Shown here: positions 17,266 to 26,597 of the stretch, piece by piece
Numbering within the stretch: the stretch's first letter is position 1
How the letters are laid out: each line of letters starts with the position of its first letter
Assembly: GCF_025244865.1 (NCBI RefSeq)
Contig: NZ_CP104272.1
Span: 2,480,001 to 2,544,000 of the forward strand
Direction: 5' to 3'
DNA from: Arthrobacter sp. zg-Y1110
Lineage (GTDB): Bacteria; Actinomycetota; Actinomycetes; Actinomycetales; Micrococcaceae
Length of the DNA stretch: 64,000 bases
Program-made: the position numbers and the translations under genes
Notes under the pieces: generated by a model
The model's input: the letters and a program-made list of their open reading frames with translations, nothing else
Database searches by the model: none
Told to the model about the DNA's origin: nothing

Positions 17266-18119
17266 CGCAGCACCCGCACATCTTCGGGCAAGGCACCTAT
17301 CCGCAGCATCAGGCGGTAGCAAAGAACGGAGATGCCGATTCCGGCGACCAGGACCGTCGCGCCGGCAGCGGAGTTGTAGGCTGCGGCTGTTTCCGGGCGC
17401 GCCGCCAGCAGCAGCAACACCGCCCAGGGAGCCGCCACGGCCAGCCTCGCCGCGTTGACGGTCCAGGACTGCCGGGCCAGCAGCTCGCTCCGGGTCCGGG
17501 CATTTTCACGGAGAAAACCGGCCAAGGTGCCGAGGAGCCGGCCCAGATCGGTGCCGCCTACCTGGCGGGTTATCCGCAGTGCTTCGATGATGCGGTCCGC
17601 CACCGGATCCGCCAGGTTGTCCTTAAGCCGGGTCAGCGAATCCTCGAAGTTGCCTCCGGACCGGTAGTCGGCGGCAAATGCCCGGAAATATCCCCGCAGC
17701 TCCTCCGGCCCGTTCCCGGCCAATTGGATGAGCGCCTCCGGCAGCGACAGGCCTGCCCGGATCGCAGAGCGCAGGTGGTCGACGACGTCGGGCCACAGTT
17801 CCGCCAACGAGGCTCTCCTGCGGCGGGCCTGCATACGCACTAACGCGTAAGGCAGTCCCGCCCCGAAAAGCGCGAAGCAGGCCGCGATGGGTAACGACAG
17901 GGTCAGGACGAAGAACAGGAGAAGGACAAAAGCTCCCGTGACGGCGCATGCGGCGAGGAGTCCGGCGGCCCTGACCCGTTCGATGCCTGCCTGCCGCAGC
18001 AGATCGTCCAGGTATCCGGTTCGACGCCGCCGGGATGGTATGCGGGCTGTCGGGCTCCAGCAGGACTGCCACAGCAGCAACAATCCCATGCCCAGGGTCA
18101 ATCCCGCTGCGGCGCTCAT
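17262..18119 (-). CDS. tadB: TadB-like type II secretion system F-family protein
   Basis: This 285-residue membrane protein has helices near its N-terminus and at its C-terminus, with a T2SSF domain between: LPEALIQLAGNGPEELRGYF followed by RQVGGTDLGRLLGTLAGFLREN. It pairs with TadC. Its ATG overlaps the stop that closes the ancestral tadA frame at 18116 (ATGA), which is evidence that tadA once ran to that point. Confidence 0.82.
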   Translation of the reverse strand: MSAAAGLTLGMGLLLLWQSCWSPTARIPSRRRRTGYLDDLLRQAGIERVRAAGLLAACAVTGAFVLLLFFVLTLSLPIAACFALFGAGLPYALVRMQARRRRASLAELWPDVVDHLRSAIRAGLSLPEALIQLAGNGPEELRGYFRAFAADYRSGGNFEDSLTRLKDNLADPVADRIIEALRITRQVGGTDLGRLLGTLAGFLRENARTRSELLARQSWTVNAARLAVAAPWAVLLLLAARPETAAAYNSAAGATVLVAGIGISVLCYRLMLRIGALPEDVRVLR

Positions 18120-18265
18120 GCTGCCGCCCCGAGCAGGGCGGCGACGTTCACGCCGGCGGAGGCGAATTTGTCAGCAGACGGCATGGAGGAAGCCGTTACG
18201 GCCAGCTTGCCGTCGACCGGGCCGAATACCGGGGACGACTCGATGATTCCGCCTTCCACCCGCCG
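18116..18265 (-). pseudogene. In-frame C-terminal remnant of tadA beyond a TGA codon
   Basis: After the TGA at 18268-18266 the same frame stays open for 49 codons and reads RRVEGGIIESSPVFGPVDG, then ADKFASAGVNVAALL, ending in TGA that overlaps the tadB start as ATGA. This matches the conserved tail of actinobacterial TadA proteins, so one nonsense codon separates it from the rest. Confidence 0.72.
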
Positions 18266-19342
18266 TCACAAGGCCAGGATTTCGGTGACCTCGCGTCGTC
18301 CTGTGCCGGTCCTGGAGCAGTGGACCACCAGGTCGATGCACGACGCGACGGTTGGAACCACGAAGGCACTGGTAATATTGTTTCCCGCTAGCAGGGGCAG
18401 CGTGCACAGCTTGGTTACCGCGTCCCGGGCGCTGTTCGCGTGGATGGTGCACATGCCGGGCAAGCCCGCGTTCAGCGCGATCAGCATGTCCAGGCTCTCG
18501 GCTTCGCGGACCTCCCCCACAATCAGCCGATCCGGGCGCATGCGCAACGCTTCCTTCACGAGCCGGCGAAGCGGGATCTCGCCCTGTCCCTCCAGATTCG
18601 GCTGACGGCACTGCAGCCCCACCACGTCCCGCAGCGGGAGCTGCAGTTCAAAGATCTCCTCGACCGTAACCACTCGTTCCCTCGGTCCGATGGCGGCAGC
18701 GAGACAGTTGAGCATGGTGGTTTTCCCCGCCTGTGTGGCGCCGGAGACGAGGATGTTCAAGCCTGCAGCCACTGCGGCTCCGAGAAAGCGCGCGGCCGCC
18801 GGGGTCAGCGTGCCCAGTTCCACCAGGTGGTCGAGGCGGCGGGCCCGGGCTACGAACTTGCGGATATTCACCGCCCAGTGCCGCCTGGTTACGTCCGGAA
18901 TGGCCACGTGCAGGCGGGACCCGTCCGGCAACGCAGCGTCTACGAACGGGGAGGAAAGATCAAGCCGCCGGCCGGAGGACTTCAGCATCCGCTCCACCAG
19001 CAGCCGGACCTGCTCGGACGTCAGCGTCAGGGAAGTCAGCTCGGACCGGCCGTCCCGTGCAACATAAACCTCGGAGGGTGAATTGATCCACACTTCTTCG
19101 ACCGTGGGATCATCCAGCAGCGGCTGGAGCGCACCGAAGCCCGCCACGGCGTCGAACACCTGCCGGCGAACGGATTCCGGCCGGCCCAGCGGCGGCAGGG
19201 TCCCCAGCAGGGAGCGCTCGTCGTAATCGGAAACGGCAGCATCCACGAGCCGCCGAACCTCAGCGGACTGTTCCTGCGGATCCAGCCCGCGCACACGGAT
19301 GAGCTCGCGCACCTCGTCTTCGACTATCCGCGCTGCTTCCAT
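18266..19342 (-). CDS. tadA: TadA-type pilus assembly ATPase, interrupted near its C-terminus
   Basis: This is a 358-residue secretion ATPase of the VirB11/GspE family that powers Tad pilus assembly. Features in order: a helical N-terminus, the PDGSRLHV and NIRKF blocks of the N-terminal domain, Walker A SGATQAGKTT, the Asp box VVTVEEIFEL, Walker B RPDRLIVGEVR and the His box MCTIHANS. It ends TEILAL at a TGA in place of the usual further 50 residues, which are still encoded in frame (18116-18265). The intact product would be 408 residues. ATG at 19342 follows GGGGG by six bases; ATG at 19357 is the alternative. Whether the short form works is unknown. Confidence 0.8.
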   Translation of the reverse strand: MEAARIVEDEVRELIRVRGLDPQEQSAEVRRLVDAAVSDYDERSLLGTLPPLGRPESVRRQVFDAVAGFGALQPLLDDPTVEEVWINSPSEVYVARDGRSELTSLTLTSEQVRLLVERMLKSSGRRLDLSSPFVDAALPDGSRLHVAIPDVTRRHWAVNIRKFVARARRLDHLVELGTLTPAAARFLGAAVAAGLNILVSGATQAGKTTMLNCLAAAIGPRERVVTVEEIFELQLPLRDVVGLQCRQPNLEGQGEIPLRRLVKEALRMRPDRLIVGEVREAESLDMLIALNAGLPGMCTIHANSARDAVTKLCTLPLLAGNNITSAFVVPTVASCIDLVVHCSRTGTGRREVTEILAL

Positions 19343-19648
19343 CGCTACCCCCGGCATGGCCGCTGCCCGATGGCACCGGCACGAGACTGGCGCTGGCCGG
19401 CTCCGGCCAACGGGCCACACAGTAAAGGCTGGGCTGGACGAAGGCGAGGGTAGTGCCCGGCAGCTGTGGATAAAATCCGCCCCGGTGGATGCGGCCCGCA
19501 AAACTACGCAGCAGAATCACCGAAAGCAGGTACCACTTAGGTAGTTTTCTATTGTTGGCTAGGTACCCGCATCCTAAACTAGCCGTATTCGAGGCAGCCG
19601 GGATTCTCTGTTTTCCCGGCGCCAAAGGCGCGATTCAAGGGCGGCGCC

Positions 19649-20536
19649 ATGGCTGCGGTCGACATTCTGCTCCCCTATTACGGCGACGAAGATTTGATGC
19701 GGCAATCCGTCCGCAGCATCCAGGACCAGGAAAGTCCGGACTGGCGGCTGCTGGTGCTGGATGATGCGTATCCCGGCGCTGATCCGCGCCGATGGTTCAC
19801 CGCGCTGCAGGATCCGCGGATCCATTACGAACGCAACGAAGAGAACCTCGGTGCCAACCGGAATTTCCAGAAGGCACTTGGCCTTGCCGAGGCTCCGGTA
19901 GTGGTCATGATGGGCGCCGACGACGTGATGCTCCCCGGCTACCTGGGCGCCGTCCTGGGATTGCTGGACGCCCACCCCGGAGCCGCCGTCGTACAGCCGG
20001 GGGTCAGCGTCATCGACGGTGACGGGCTGGCCGTCTCGACCCTGGTGGACCGGATCAAATCCGTGCTGACGCCGGGCTCCGGGGAAACGGTCTCCCTCGA
20101 GGGAGAAGAAATGGCAGTCAGCCTCCTGCACGCCGGCTGGCATTACTTTCCCTCGCTGGCCTGGCGCCGGGAGGTGATCCAGGGATTCGGCTTCCGGCCG
20201 GAGTACGACGTCGTGCAGGACCTTGCGCTGCTGATGGACATTGCCGCTTCGGGCGGCTCCATTGTGGTGTCCACCGGCGACGTTGTTTTCAACTACCGCC
20301 GCCATGAAGCCTCGGACTCCTCGGTCCGGGCGATGGACGGCCGCCGCTTTGATGAGGAACGCCGGTTCTTCCAAGACCAGGCGCTGCGCTTCGCCGGGCT
20401 CGGCTGGAACCGGGCGGCCCGCGCCGCCCGGCTGCACTGGACGTCCCGGCTGCACGCCGTCTCACTGCTGGTGCGTTCCCTGCCGCGGCCCACGTCCGCC
20501 GGTATCCAGGTCCTGGGCCGCCACGCACTGACCTAG
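19649..20536 (+). CDS. Family 2 glycosyltransferase
   Basis: This 295-residue cytoplasmic or membrane-associated GT-A transferase has the opening VDILLPYYGDEDLMRQSVRSI, the nucleotide-binding LLVLDDAYPG and the metal-binding segment MMGADDVML. The substrate is not identifiable. It diverges from tadA with about 150 bases between and is convergent with a DUF2304 gene; the palindrome CTAG at 20533-20536 supplies the TAG stop of both. AAGG lies about eight bases before the ATG. Confidence 0.85.
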   Translation: MAAVDILLPYYGDEDLMRQSVRSIQDQESPDWRLLVLDDAYPGADPRRWFTALQDPRIHYERNEENLGANRNFQKALGLAEAPVVVMMGADDVMLPGYLGAVLGLLDAHPGAAVVQPGVSVIDGDGLAVSTLVDRIKSVLTPGSGETVSLEGEEMAVSLLHAGWHYFPSLAWRREVIQGFGFRPEYDVVQDLALLMDIAASGGSIVVSTGDVVFNYRRHEASDSSVRAMDGRRFDEERRFFQDQALRFAGLGWNRAARAARLHWTSRLHAVSLLVRSLPRPTSAGIQVLGRHALT

Positions 20537-20958
20537 CCCGGGGGATCTTCCCCGTTCCCGCCGGCCCTGCCTCCGGATTCCTGCCCGCCGTCGCCCGGCA
20601 GTCCCCTGCCCGGTTCGCCGTGCTGCTGTGCCTGTTCGAACTGTGCGCGCAAAATCGAAAGTTCCTCGGCCAATATGCGGCTTTCGTCTTCCACTGCTGT
20701 CACCTCGAGTGAAAGGTGGAGGCACACCCCGGCCAGAAAAACAATTGCCACGGCAAAAAGCAGATTGGAGGGCACCTGAACGCCCAGAAGTTCACTCGCC
20801 CACCGCAGGATCCCGGGGAACAGCGCGAGTACCAGGGTCACCGTCCCGACGATCAGCCAAAGAAACGTGTATTTCTCCCGCAGCTTCCGCCGGCGAAGCA
20901 GGACAGTAATGGCCGCCAGCACTACGACCGCACCGGCGATTACCGGAAAACCGGTCAT
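20533..20958 (-). CDS. DUF2304 membrane protein (first copy)
   Basis: This 141-residue protein has an N-terminal helix, the basic loop LRRRKLREKYTFLWLIVG, two further helices, the block VPSNLLFAVAIVFLAGVCLHLSLEV and a coiled-coil-like tail (ESRILAEELSILRAQ) followed by a glycine-rich end. The family has no proven role but often lies beside GT2 transferases of polyprenol-phosphate type, so a partner role in lipid-linked sugar transfer is inferred. A second copy of the same length is at 28546-28971. Confidence 0.8.
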   Translation of the reverse strand: MTGFPVIAGAVVVLAAITVLLRRRKLREKYTFLWLIVGTVTLVLALFPGILRWASELLGVQVPSNLLFAVAIVFLAGVCLHLSLEVTAVEDESRILAEELSILRAQFEQAQQHGEPGRGLPGDGGQESGGRAGGNGEDPPG

Positions 20959-21187
20959 TGTTCGGGGTGGATCGAGGTGAGCCGCACGGGGTATTGGTCC
21001 TTACTTCCTGTGATGACCTGATGCCCGACACTAGAAGATCACTCCACTAAAAACGAGTGTTACGGGCACAATTCGTACTTCGACAGGCGCTTCTCCGGCT
21101 TATTGCCGATATCCCGAAACGTCCCGGTTCTTCCGGTATTCTCTTCTCACCCGCCCCTTCTTTAACTTTTGCCCCACCGGAGTTCCC

Positions 21188-23878
21188 ATGACACGCACCC
21201 TTTCCCTTAAATGGCTTTCCGGGGTCGCCCTCGCCGTTGCCTTGACCTCCGGCACACTTCCCGCCGTAGCCGCGGAACAACCTGATGCCGTCCAGCAGCC
21301 GGCACCAGTCGAAACACCGGCAACCAGCCCGGCACCCACCGCTGACCCCGCCGAGAGCACTGCGCCGGCACCCCAGCCGACGGAAGCTCCGGCACCCGCC
21401 GCACCGTCCGCGCCCGCTGAGAGCGTGCCCGAGACGACCCCGCCGGCGGAGCCCGAAAGCGGCGCCGTCGAGGAAGACTGGCTGGCCGAACTCATCGGAC
21501 CGCTCGGAGCGAAAATGGGGCAGGGCCTGGAGCGGCTGGAAGAAACGGGAAATGCCCAGGTGCCCACCGCTGAAGAAACAGCGCTGGAAGCAAAAGTCGA
21601 GCGGCTCGCAGAGGACGGCGTGCTGCCGGACGCTGCGGCAACGGAAACCCCTCAGGCTGCCCCGGCAGCCTCCATTTCACTGGCAGCCAACATCCAGCTC
21701 GCAGCGGACTGGCGGCCGCCGGGCATCCAGGGCATGGATGTCAGCAGCCACCAGCTTGACGTCGACTGGCGCCATGCCTGGAACCAGGGATCCCGGTTCG
21801 CGTACGTGAAGGCAACCGAAGCGACGTCGTACAAAAACCCTTACTACAACCAGCAGTACAACGGCTCGGTGGACGTAGGCATGTACCGAGGGGCCTACCA
21901 CTTTGCCATTCCCGGTGTCTCTTCGGGCGCCGAACAGGCAAACTACTTCGTCAACAACGGCGGCGGGTGGTCCGCCGACGGCCGCACCCTGCCCCCGCTG
22001 CTGGACATCGAGTACAACCCCTACGCCGAGCTGGGCAACACCTGCTACAACCTGTCCGCGGCGCAGATGGTGTCCTGGATCCGGGACTTCTCCAATACGG
22101 TGAAGGCACGGACGGGCCGGCTGCCCATGATCTATTCCACGACGGACTGGTGGAACCGGTGCACGGGCAGCAGCACGGCGTTTGCCGACCACCCGCTGCA
22201 CATCGCCAACTACAACCAGGTCGGTGCAGGCACCCTGCCCGCCGGCTGGTCAAGCTACAACGTCTGGCAGTACAGCAGCAGCGGACCGTTCGCCGGCGAC
22301 TCCAACGTCTTCAACGGCAGCTCCACCCAGCTCCACGAATTCAGCCGCCGCGCCGACAGCTACAACGTGGATACCCGCAGGCCGATCGGTGCGGCCTGGC
22401 AGGCAGCCAGCCGCGTTGACGGCTCCTGGGGGCTGCCGACCGCCAATGAAAGCTGCTATCCGACCTACTGCGTTCAGACGTTCGACCGGACGACGGCCTA
22501 TTTGCTTACCTCCACAGGAGAAGTCAGGACCGTTTACACCGCCGGAGCCATCGGCAATGCCTGGAAGGCCGCCGGAACCATTTACGGCGCCTCGTCCTGG
22601 GGCCTGCCCACCGGCGCCGAGGTCTGTTACGGCAGCGTCTACTGCACGCAGAGCTACGAGCGGGCGGTGGCCTACTTCAGGCCGTCCTCAGGGGTCAGCA
22701 CGGTCCTCCTCAACACGGAGATCGGCCGGGCATGGACCGCAGCAGGCACCATCTACGGTTCCGCGTCCTGGGGCATCCCGAGCAGCAACCACCTGTGCGA
22801 GCCCACCTACTGCACGCAGTCGTTTGAACGTACTGCCGCCTACCGCGGCAACGACGGCGCCGTACGCACCATTTATCTGCCCGGCGCCATCGGCAGCGCC
22901 TGGAAGGCTGCCGGGACCATCTACGGCGCTGCTTCCTGGGGTATGCCCACCAGCGGGGAAACCTGCACCGGCGGCGTCTGCACCCAGACCTTCGAACGGG
23001 ACACCGCATTCTGGACCCAGGCTTCGGGAGTCCACACCGTCAGGACGTCCTCCCTCATCGGCGGCGCCTGGACCGGCGCAGGCAAAACCTCCGGCTGGGG
23101 CAGGCCCACCGGCAACCAGGCCTGCTACCCGAGCTACTGCACGCAGGAGTTCGAGAGCCGTTCCGTCTATTCGATGCCGGCCACCGGCGTCACCTCCGTG
23201 GCACTGAATGAGAGTGTCGGCAAGGCCTGGAAGGCCTCCGGCGGGCTCGGCGGCGCCGCGTCCTGGGGTATCCCGCTCACCAACCAGGCGTGCTACCCGA
23301 CCTACTGCACGCAGGTATTCGAACGCCACACGGCCTACTGGCCGAAAAACGGAGCCGTAACCACGGTCCAGACCACCGGCCCCATCGGCAAGGCCTGGAC
23401 GGCCTCGGGAACCATCTTCGGTTCCTCCTCCTGGGGCCTGCCCCAGTCTCCTGAGACCTGCGAGCCCACCTACTGCACACAGGTCTTTGAACGGACCGTC
23501 GCGTACTGGACTGCGGCCAAGGGCGTCAAGACCGTTGTCCTTGCGGATCCCATCGGCAAGGCCTGGACCGCGTCGGGCAGGATCCACGGAACGTGGGGCA
23601 TGCCGACGGAAAACCAGGTGTGCTACCCGACCTACTGCACGCAGAACTTTGAACGGACCACCGCGTACTGGACCCAGGCCAACGGAGTGAGCAGCATCTA
23701 CCTGCCCGGCCAGATCGGCACCGCGTGGACCGCCTCCGGCGGAATCCACGGCGCCTGGGGCATGTCGACAGGAAACCAGACCTGCTCCGGCAGCACCTCC
23801 TGCACCCAGAACTTCGAGCGGACAACCGTTACGTGGACCTCTTCAGGCGGTGTCCGGGTAACCCCGCGCCGGGCCTAG
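21188..23878 (+). CDS. Secreted GH25 lysozyme with nine LGFP-like repeats
   Basis: This 896-residue exported protein has a signal peptide (hydrophobic core SGVALAVAL, cut near AVA), then a proline-alanine-threonine-rich linker to about residue 95 and an acidic helical stretch. The GH25 muramidase domain spans about 178-385, with D183 in GMDVSSHQ and D273/E275 in LLDIEY as likely catalytic residues. Nine repeats of about 55 residues follow (about 395-893). Each has the pattern IGxAW, then WGxP, then a cysteine pair before QxFER. LGFP repeats bind the cell wall, so the enzyme is probably retained on peptidoglycan or its polymers and cleaves the glycan strand. Confidence 0.9.
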   Translation: MTRTLSLKWLSGVALAVALTSGTLPAVAAEQPDAVQQPAPVETPATSPAPTADPAESTAPAPQPTEAPAPAAPSAPAESVPETTPPAEPESGAVEEDWLAELIGPLGAKMGQGLERLEETGNAQVPTAEETALEAKVERLAEDGVLPDAAATETPQAAPAASISLAANIQLAADWRPPGIQGMDVSSHQLDVDWRHAWNQGSRFAYVKATEATSYKNPYYNQQYNGSVDVGMYRGAYHFAIPGVSSGAEQANYFVNNGGGWSADGRTLPPLLDIEYNPYAELGNTCYNLSAAQMVSWIRDFSNTVKARTGRLPMIYSTTDWWNRCTGSSTAFADHPLHIANYNQVGAGTLPAGWSSYNVWQYSSSGPFAGDSNVFNGSSTQLHEFSRRADSYNVDTRRPIGAAWQAASRVDGSWGLPTANESCYPTYCVQTFDRTTAYLLTSTGEVRTVYTAGAIGNAWKAAGTIYGASSWGLPTGAEVCYGSVYCTQSYERAVAYFRPSSGVSTVLLNTEIGRAWTAAGTIYGSASWGIPSSNHLCEPTYCTQSFERTAAYRGNDGAVRTIYLPGAIGSAWKAAGTIYGAASWGMPTSGETCTGGVCTQTFERDTAFWTQASGVHTVRTSSLIGGAWTGAGKTSGWGRPTGNQACYPSYCTQEFESRSVYSMPATGVTSVALNESVGKAWKASGGLGGAASWGIPLTNQACYPTYCTQVFERHTAYWPKNGAVTTVQTTGPIGKAWTASGTIFGSSSWGLPQSPETCEPTYCTQVFERTVAYWTAAKGVKTVVLADPIGKAWTASGRIHGTWGMPTENQVCYPTYCTQNFERTTAYWTQANGVSSIYLPGQIGTAWTASGGIHGAWGMSTGNQTCSGSTSCTQNFERTTVTWTSSGGVRVTPRRA

Positions 23879-23934
23879 GGTACCGCGGGTAAAGTAGACT
23901 GGCCGGGGCACCAACAGGACAAGAGGCAGTGATT

Positions 23935-25218
23935 TTGACGCGACGTGAAACCAACCCCACCACGGCAGTCCCAGGACCGGGCGGCGGTGGCTTCACCGGA
24001 AAAAGCGCCTCCAGGGTAGGGATTTCGTCCATCATCTCCGCCCTCGCCGGCGTCCTCATCCTCCTCGTGACCAGCAGGACGCTTTCCATTGAGGAGAACG
24101 CAGACTTCCTGGCGTTCTGGGCGGCCCTGTTTTTCGTCCAGGGAACGCTGGGCGGCATTCAGGCAGAGTCCACACGGTCCACGCATGCGGTGGTTCTGGG
24201 TGCTCCTGCGCACGGCGGATGGTTCTCCCGTCCGATCCTTTCGGGGGCGCTCATCGGAGTGGGTGCGGCCGCCGTGATACTGGCCCTCTGGCCGCTCGGC
24301 CAGCATCTGTTCCCCGGCAACACCGGACTGGTGATGACGGCGCTTGCCGTCTTCGCCGTCCTGTATTCCGGGCACGCAGCCCTCGCCGGCAGCCTGCAGG
24401 GAACCGACCGCTGGGGAACCTTCGCGAACCTGGTGACCCTGGAATCGCTGATCCGGTTTGCCGCCATCGCCGCGGCGGCACTCCTGGCTGCTCCGCTGAT
24501 CGGCGTCGAGCTGGCCTGCATCGCTTCCCTGGCGGCATGGCTTTCGCTGATCATTTTCTCCCCCGCAGCGCGTTCAGCGGCGGGGGCACGTTCGGACGTT
24601 GGCCTGGGCGGCACGCTGCGCCAAACCGGTTACGCCTTGCTGTCAGCGGCGTCCTCGGCCACCCTGGTGGTTGGTTTTCCCATTCTGGTCAAGATAACCG
24701 CAACGCCGGAGGAGTACGCACTTTCGGCGCCGCTGCTGCTTGCCGTCTCCATGACCCGCGCGCCGATCATGATTCCGCTGCAGGCCTTCCAGGGCGTGGC
24801 GATGAACCTGATCATGCAGGCACGCGGGAGCCTCTCCGGCTTCGTAAAGCCGGTCGGGGCCATCCTGCTTGTCGGACTGGTAGGTGCCGGACTGGCCGCC
24901 CTGGTCGGACCGTCCCTGATGGGCATTTTCGGGCCTGACTACCGTATTTCGGGCTGGGTCCTGGCCGGGCTGACGTTCGCCGCGAGCCTGATCGCCCTGA
25001 TCACCCTGACCGGTACGGCGGCCATCGCCCTGGGCCATCACCGGGTCTACTCGATCGGTTGGATTCTCGGTACCGTCGTGTCCGTCCTGCTGCTGCTGCT
25101 TCCGGTCCCGCTGGACCTGCGGTGTGTCCTGAGCCTGACGGTCGGGCCGCTGGCCGGGATAGCCGTCCACGTCATTGCCCTGCTCCGGCGGCCCTCCGGC
25201 AGTAACGCCGCAAAGTAG
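23935..25218 (+). CDS. Polysaccharide (oligosaccharide-lipid) flippase, Wzx-like
   Basis: This 427-residue integral membrane protein has about 12 hydrophobic segments, in the pattern of the MATE/Wzx flippase superfamily. It opens with SRVGISSIISALAGVLILL and has GYALLSAASSATLVVGFPILVKI in mid-protein. Such proteins move lipid-linked sugar units across the membrane; the alternative is a general membrane protein of the cluster. The TTG at 23935 has AGAGG eight bases upstream; a GTG at 23929 is only two bases from that site. The gene follows the lysozyme by about 55 bases. Confidence 0.72.
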   Translation: MTRRETNPTTAVPGPGGGGFTGKSASRVGISSIISALAGVLILLVTSRTLSIEENADFLAFWAALFFVQGTLGGIQAESTRSTHAVVLGAPAHGGWFSRPILSGALIGVGAAAVILALWPLGQHLFPGNTGLVMTALAVFAVLYSGHAALAGSLQGTDRWGTFANLVTLESLIRFAAIAAAALLAAPLIGVELACIASLAAWLSLIIFSPAARSAAGARSDVGLGGTLRQTGYALLSAASSATLVVGFPILVKITATPEEYALSAPLLLAVSMTRAPIMIPLQAFQGVAMNLIMQARGSLSGFVKPVGAILLVGLVGAGLAALVGPSLMGIFGPDYRISGWVLAGLTFAASLIALITLTGTAAIALGHHRVYSIGWILGTVVSVLLLLLPVPLDLRCVLSLTVGPLAGIAVHVIALLRRPSGSNAAK

Positions 25219-25255
25219 CGGCAGCGCACGTAACGGGCAGCGCCGACACCGAAAA

Positions 25256-25284
25256 GGCGGCGCCGCCCAATAGGCAGCGCCGCC
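25256..25284. terminator. G+C-rich hairpin between convergent genes
   Basis: Twelve bases (25256-25267) pair with 25273-25284 with one mismatch and a five-base loop. It lies between the stops of the flippase and the GT4 gene and could end both transcripts. Confidence 0.55.
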
Positions 25285-25308
25285 AAAGCAGGCAGTGAAG
25301 GGGCGGCT

Positions 25309-26544
25309 TTAGGCCTCGAGGATGAAGTCCTTCAGCTTACCCAGCACGATGTTCCGTTCCAGGTTCTCGAAGTGGTAGGCCCGGCCTGACTCCCCCAGGG
25401 CAACACGTTCAGCATCGCTCATCCGGTAGAGCTTGACCACGTTGTCCGCCAGCGCACGGGCGTCTTCCGTGGGTCCCACGAGACCGCAGCCGGCTTCGTC
25501 CATCACGAGGCGGCGGACCTCGCCGTCCATCGCCAGGACCAGCGGCTTGCCGGAGGCAATATAGGAAAGCACCTTCGCGGGGATGGTCGCTTCGAGAAGG
25601 TCGCTGGTCACCAGGCATCCCACCAGCGCGTCAGCGATGCCCGTGTAGCGGGGAATGTCCCCGACCGGCCGCTGGCCTTCGAAGTGGAAGCTGTCGGAGA
25701 GGCCCTTCTCCTGCACCTTGGCTTCCACCTCGGCCCTGCTCATTCCGTCACCGACAATCACCCACTGGACGTCGTTGATGCCTTCGTCGCGGATCAGGCG
25801 GGCAGCCTCGATCATGGTGTCGAAGGACTGGGCAGGGCTGATGTTGCCGGCGAAAACCACCTTGAAGCCGTCCTCGAACCGGCGGGCAAGATCCTCGTCG
25901 ACAATCTGCTCTTCGTAGAGTTTCTCGCAGGCCTGCGGAATGACAGTGATCTTCTCGGCGGGAAGCCCGGACACTCCCGACAGCCGTTCCTTCATCAGGT
26001 CCGAAAGAACAACGATTTTATCCACGTTGCGATAGTGCCAGTGGGAAACCTTCTCGAGCATCCGGCGAAGGAATTTGTTCTTCACGTTGATGACCGAGTA
26101 GAGGTTTTCCGGCCAAAGGTCCAGGACGTACATCGTGGTTTCGATCCTGCGGATCTTGCCCACGATGATGCCTGCCAGCGACATCATGACCGGGGAAAGC
26201 TGGTACAGGAAGATCCGGTCATACTTCCCGAACAGCATCCTGGGGATGTGGAACAGGCTGAAGAAGGGGAACGAAACGTAGTTCAGGAAGATCCTGGCGC
26301 TGGTGTTGCCGCGCCGGGGAATCTCAAGCGTCCGGTGGACATCGATCCCGTTGTGGTTCTCCCGGTAAGGACCCTTGAACGTGTACCCCGGGAACAGTTC
26401 GCCCTTGGGGTAGTTGGGCAGCCCGCACAGCACCTCGACCTCAAGGCCGTTCTCCACGAAATACGCCGCAATATCGTTGAGCCTGAATCCTTCAGGCCAA
26501 AAGTGCTGGCAGACAACCAGGATTCTCTCGTTGGGCACGTTCAA
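25309..26544 (-). CDS. Family 4 glycosyltransferase, WbuB-like (probable N-acetyl-L-fucosamine transferase)
   Basis: This 411-residue GT-B enzyme has an N-terminal domain beginning ILVVCQHFWPEGFRLND and GLPNYPKGELFPGYTF, the pattern of WbuB proteins, and a C-terminal donor domain with VVFAGNISPAQSFDTM and the E-x7-E region PAKVLSYIASGKPLVLA. WbuB enzymes move L-FucNAc onto lipid-linked acceptors. Genes for all three UDP-L-FucNAc enzymes are nearby, which supports that donor (inferred). It follows the CapE-type gene on the same strand. Confidence 0.82.
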   Translation of the reverse strand: MNVPNERILVVCQHFWPEGFRLNDIAAYFVENGLEVEVLCGLPNYPKGELFPGYTFKGPYRENHNGIDVHRTLEIPRRGNTSARIFLNYVSFPFFSLFHIPRMLFGKYDRIFLYQLSPVMMSLAGIIVGKIRRIETTMYVLDLWPENLYSVINVKNKFLRRMLEKVSHWHYRNVDKIVVLSDLMKERLSGVSGLPAEKITVIPQACEKLYEEQIVDEDLARRFEDGFKVVFAGNISPAQSFDTMIEAARLIRDEGINDVQWVIVGDGMSRAEVEAKVQEKGLSDSFHFEGQRPVGDIPRYTGIADALVGCLVTSDLLEATIPAKVLSYIASGKPLVLAMDGEVRRLVMDEAGCGLVGPTEDARALADNVVKLYRMSDAERVALGESGRAYHFENLERNIVLGKLKDFILEA

Positions 26545-26597
26545 GGCTCCTCACCTGATGTTTACTGCTGGACTCCGCTGCCGGCGGGCAGCCGGAC

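Noticed and set aside
22370-23850. Periodic repeats, considered as a CRISPR array or DNA-level tandem repeat
   Set aside because: The period is about 165 bases, differs between copies and follows protein repeats in frame (LGFP). There are no short identical repeats with unique spacers.
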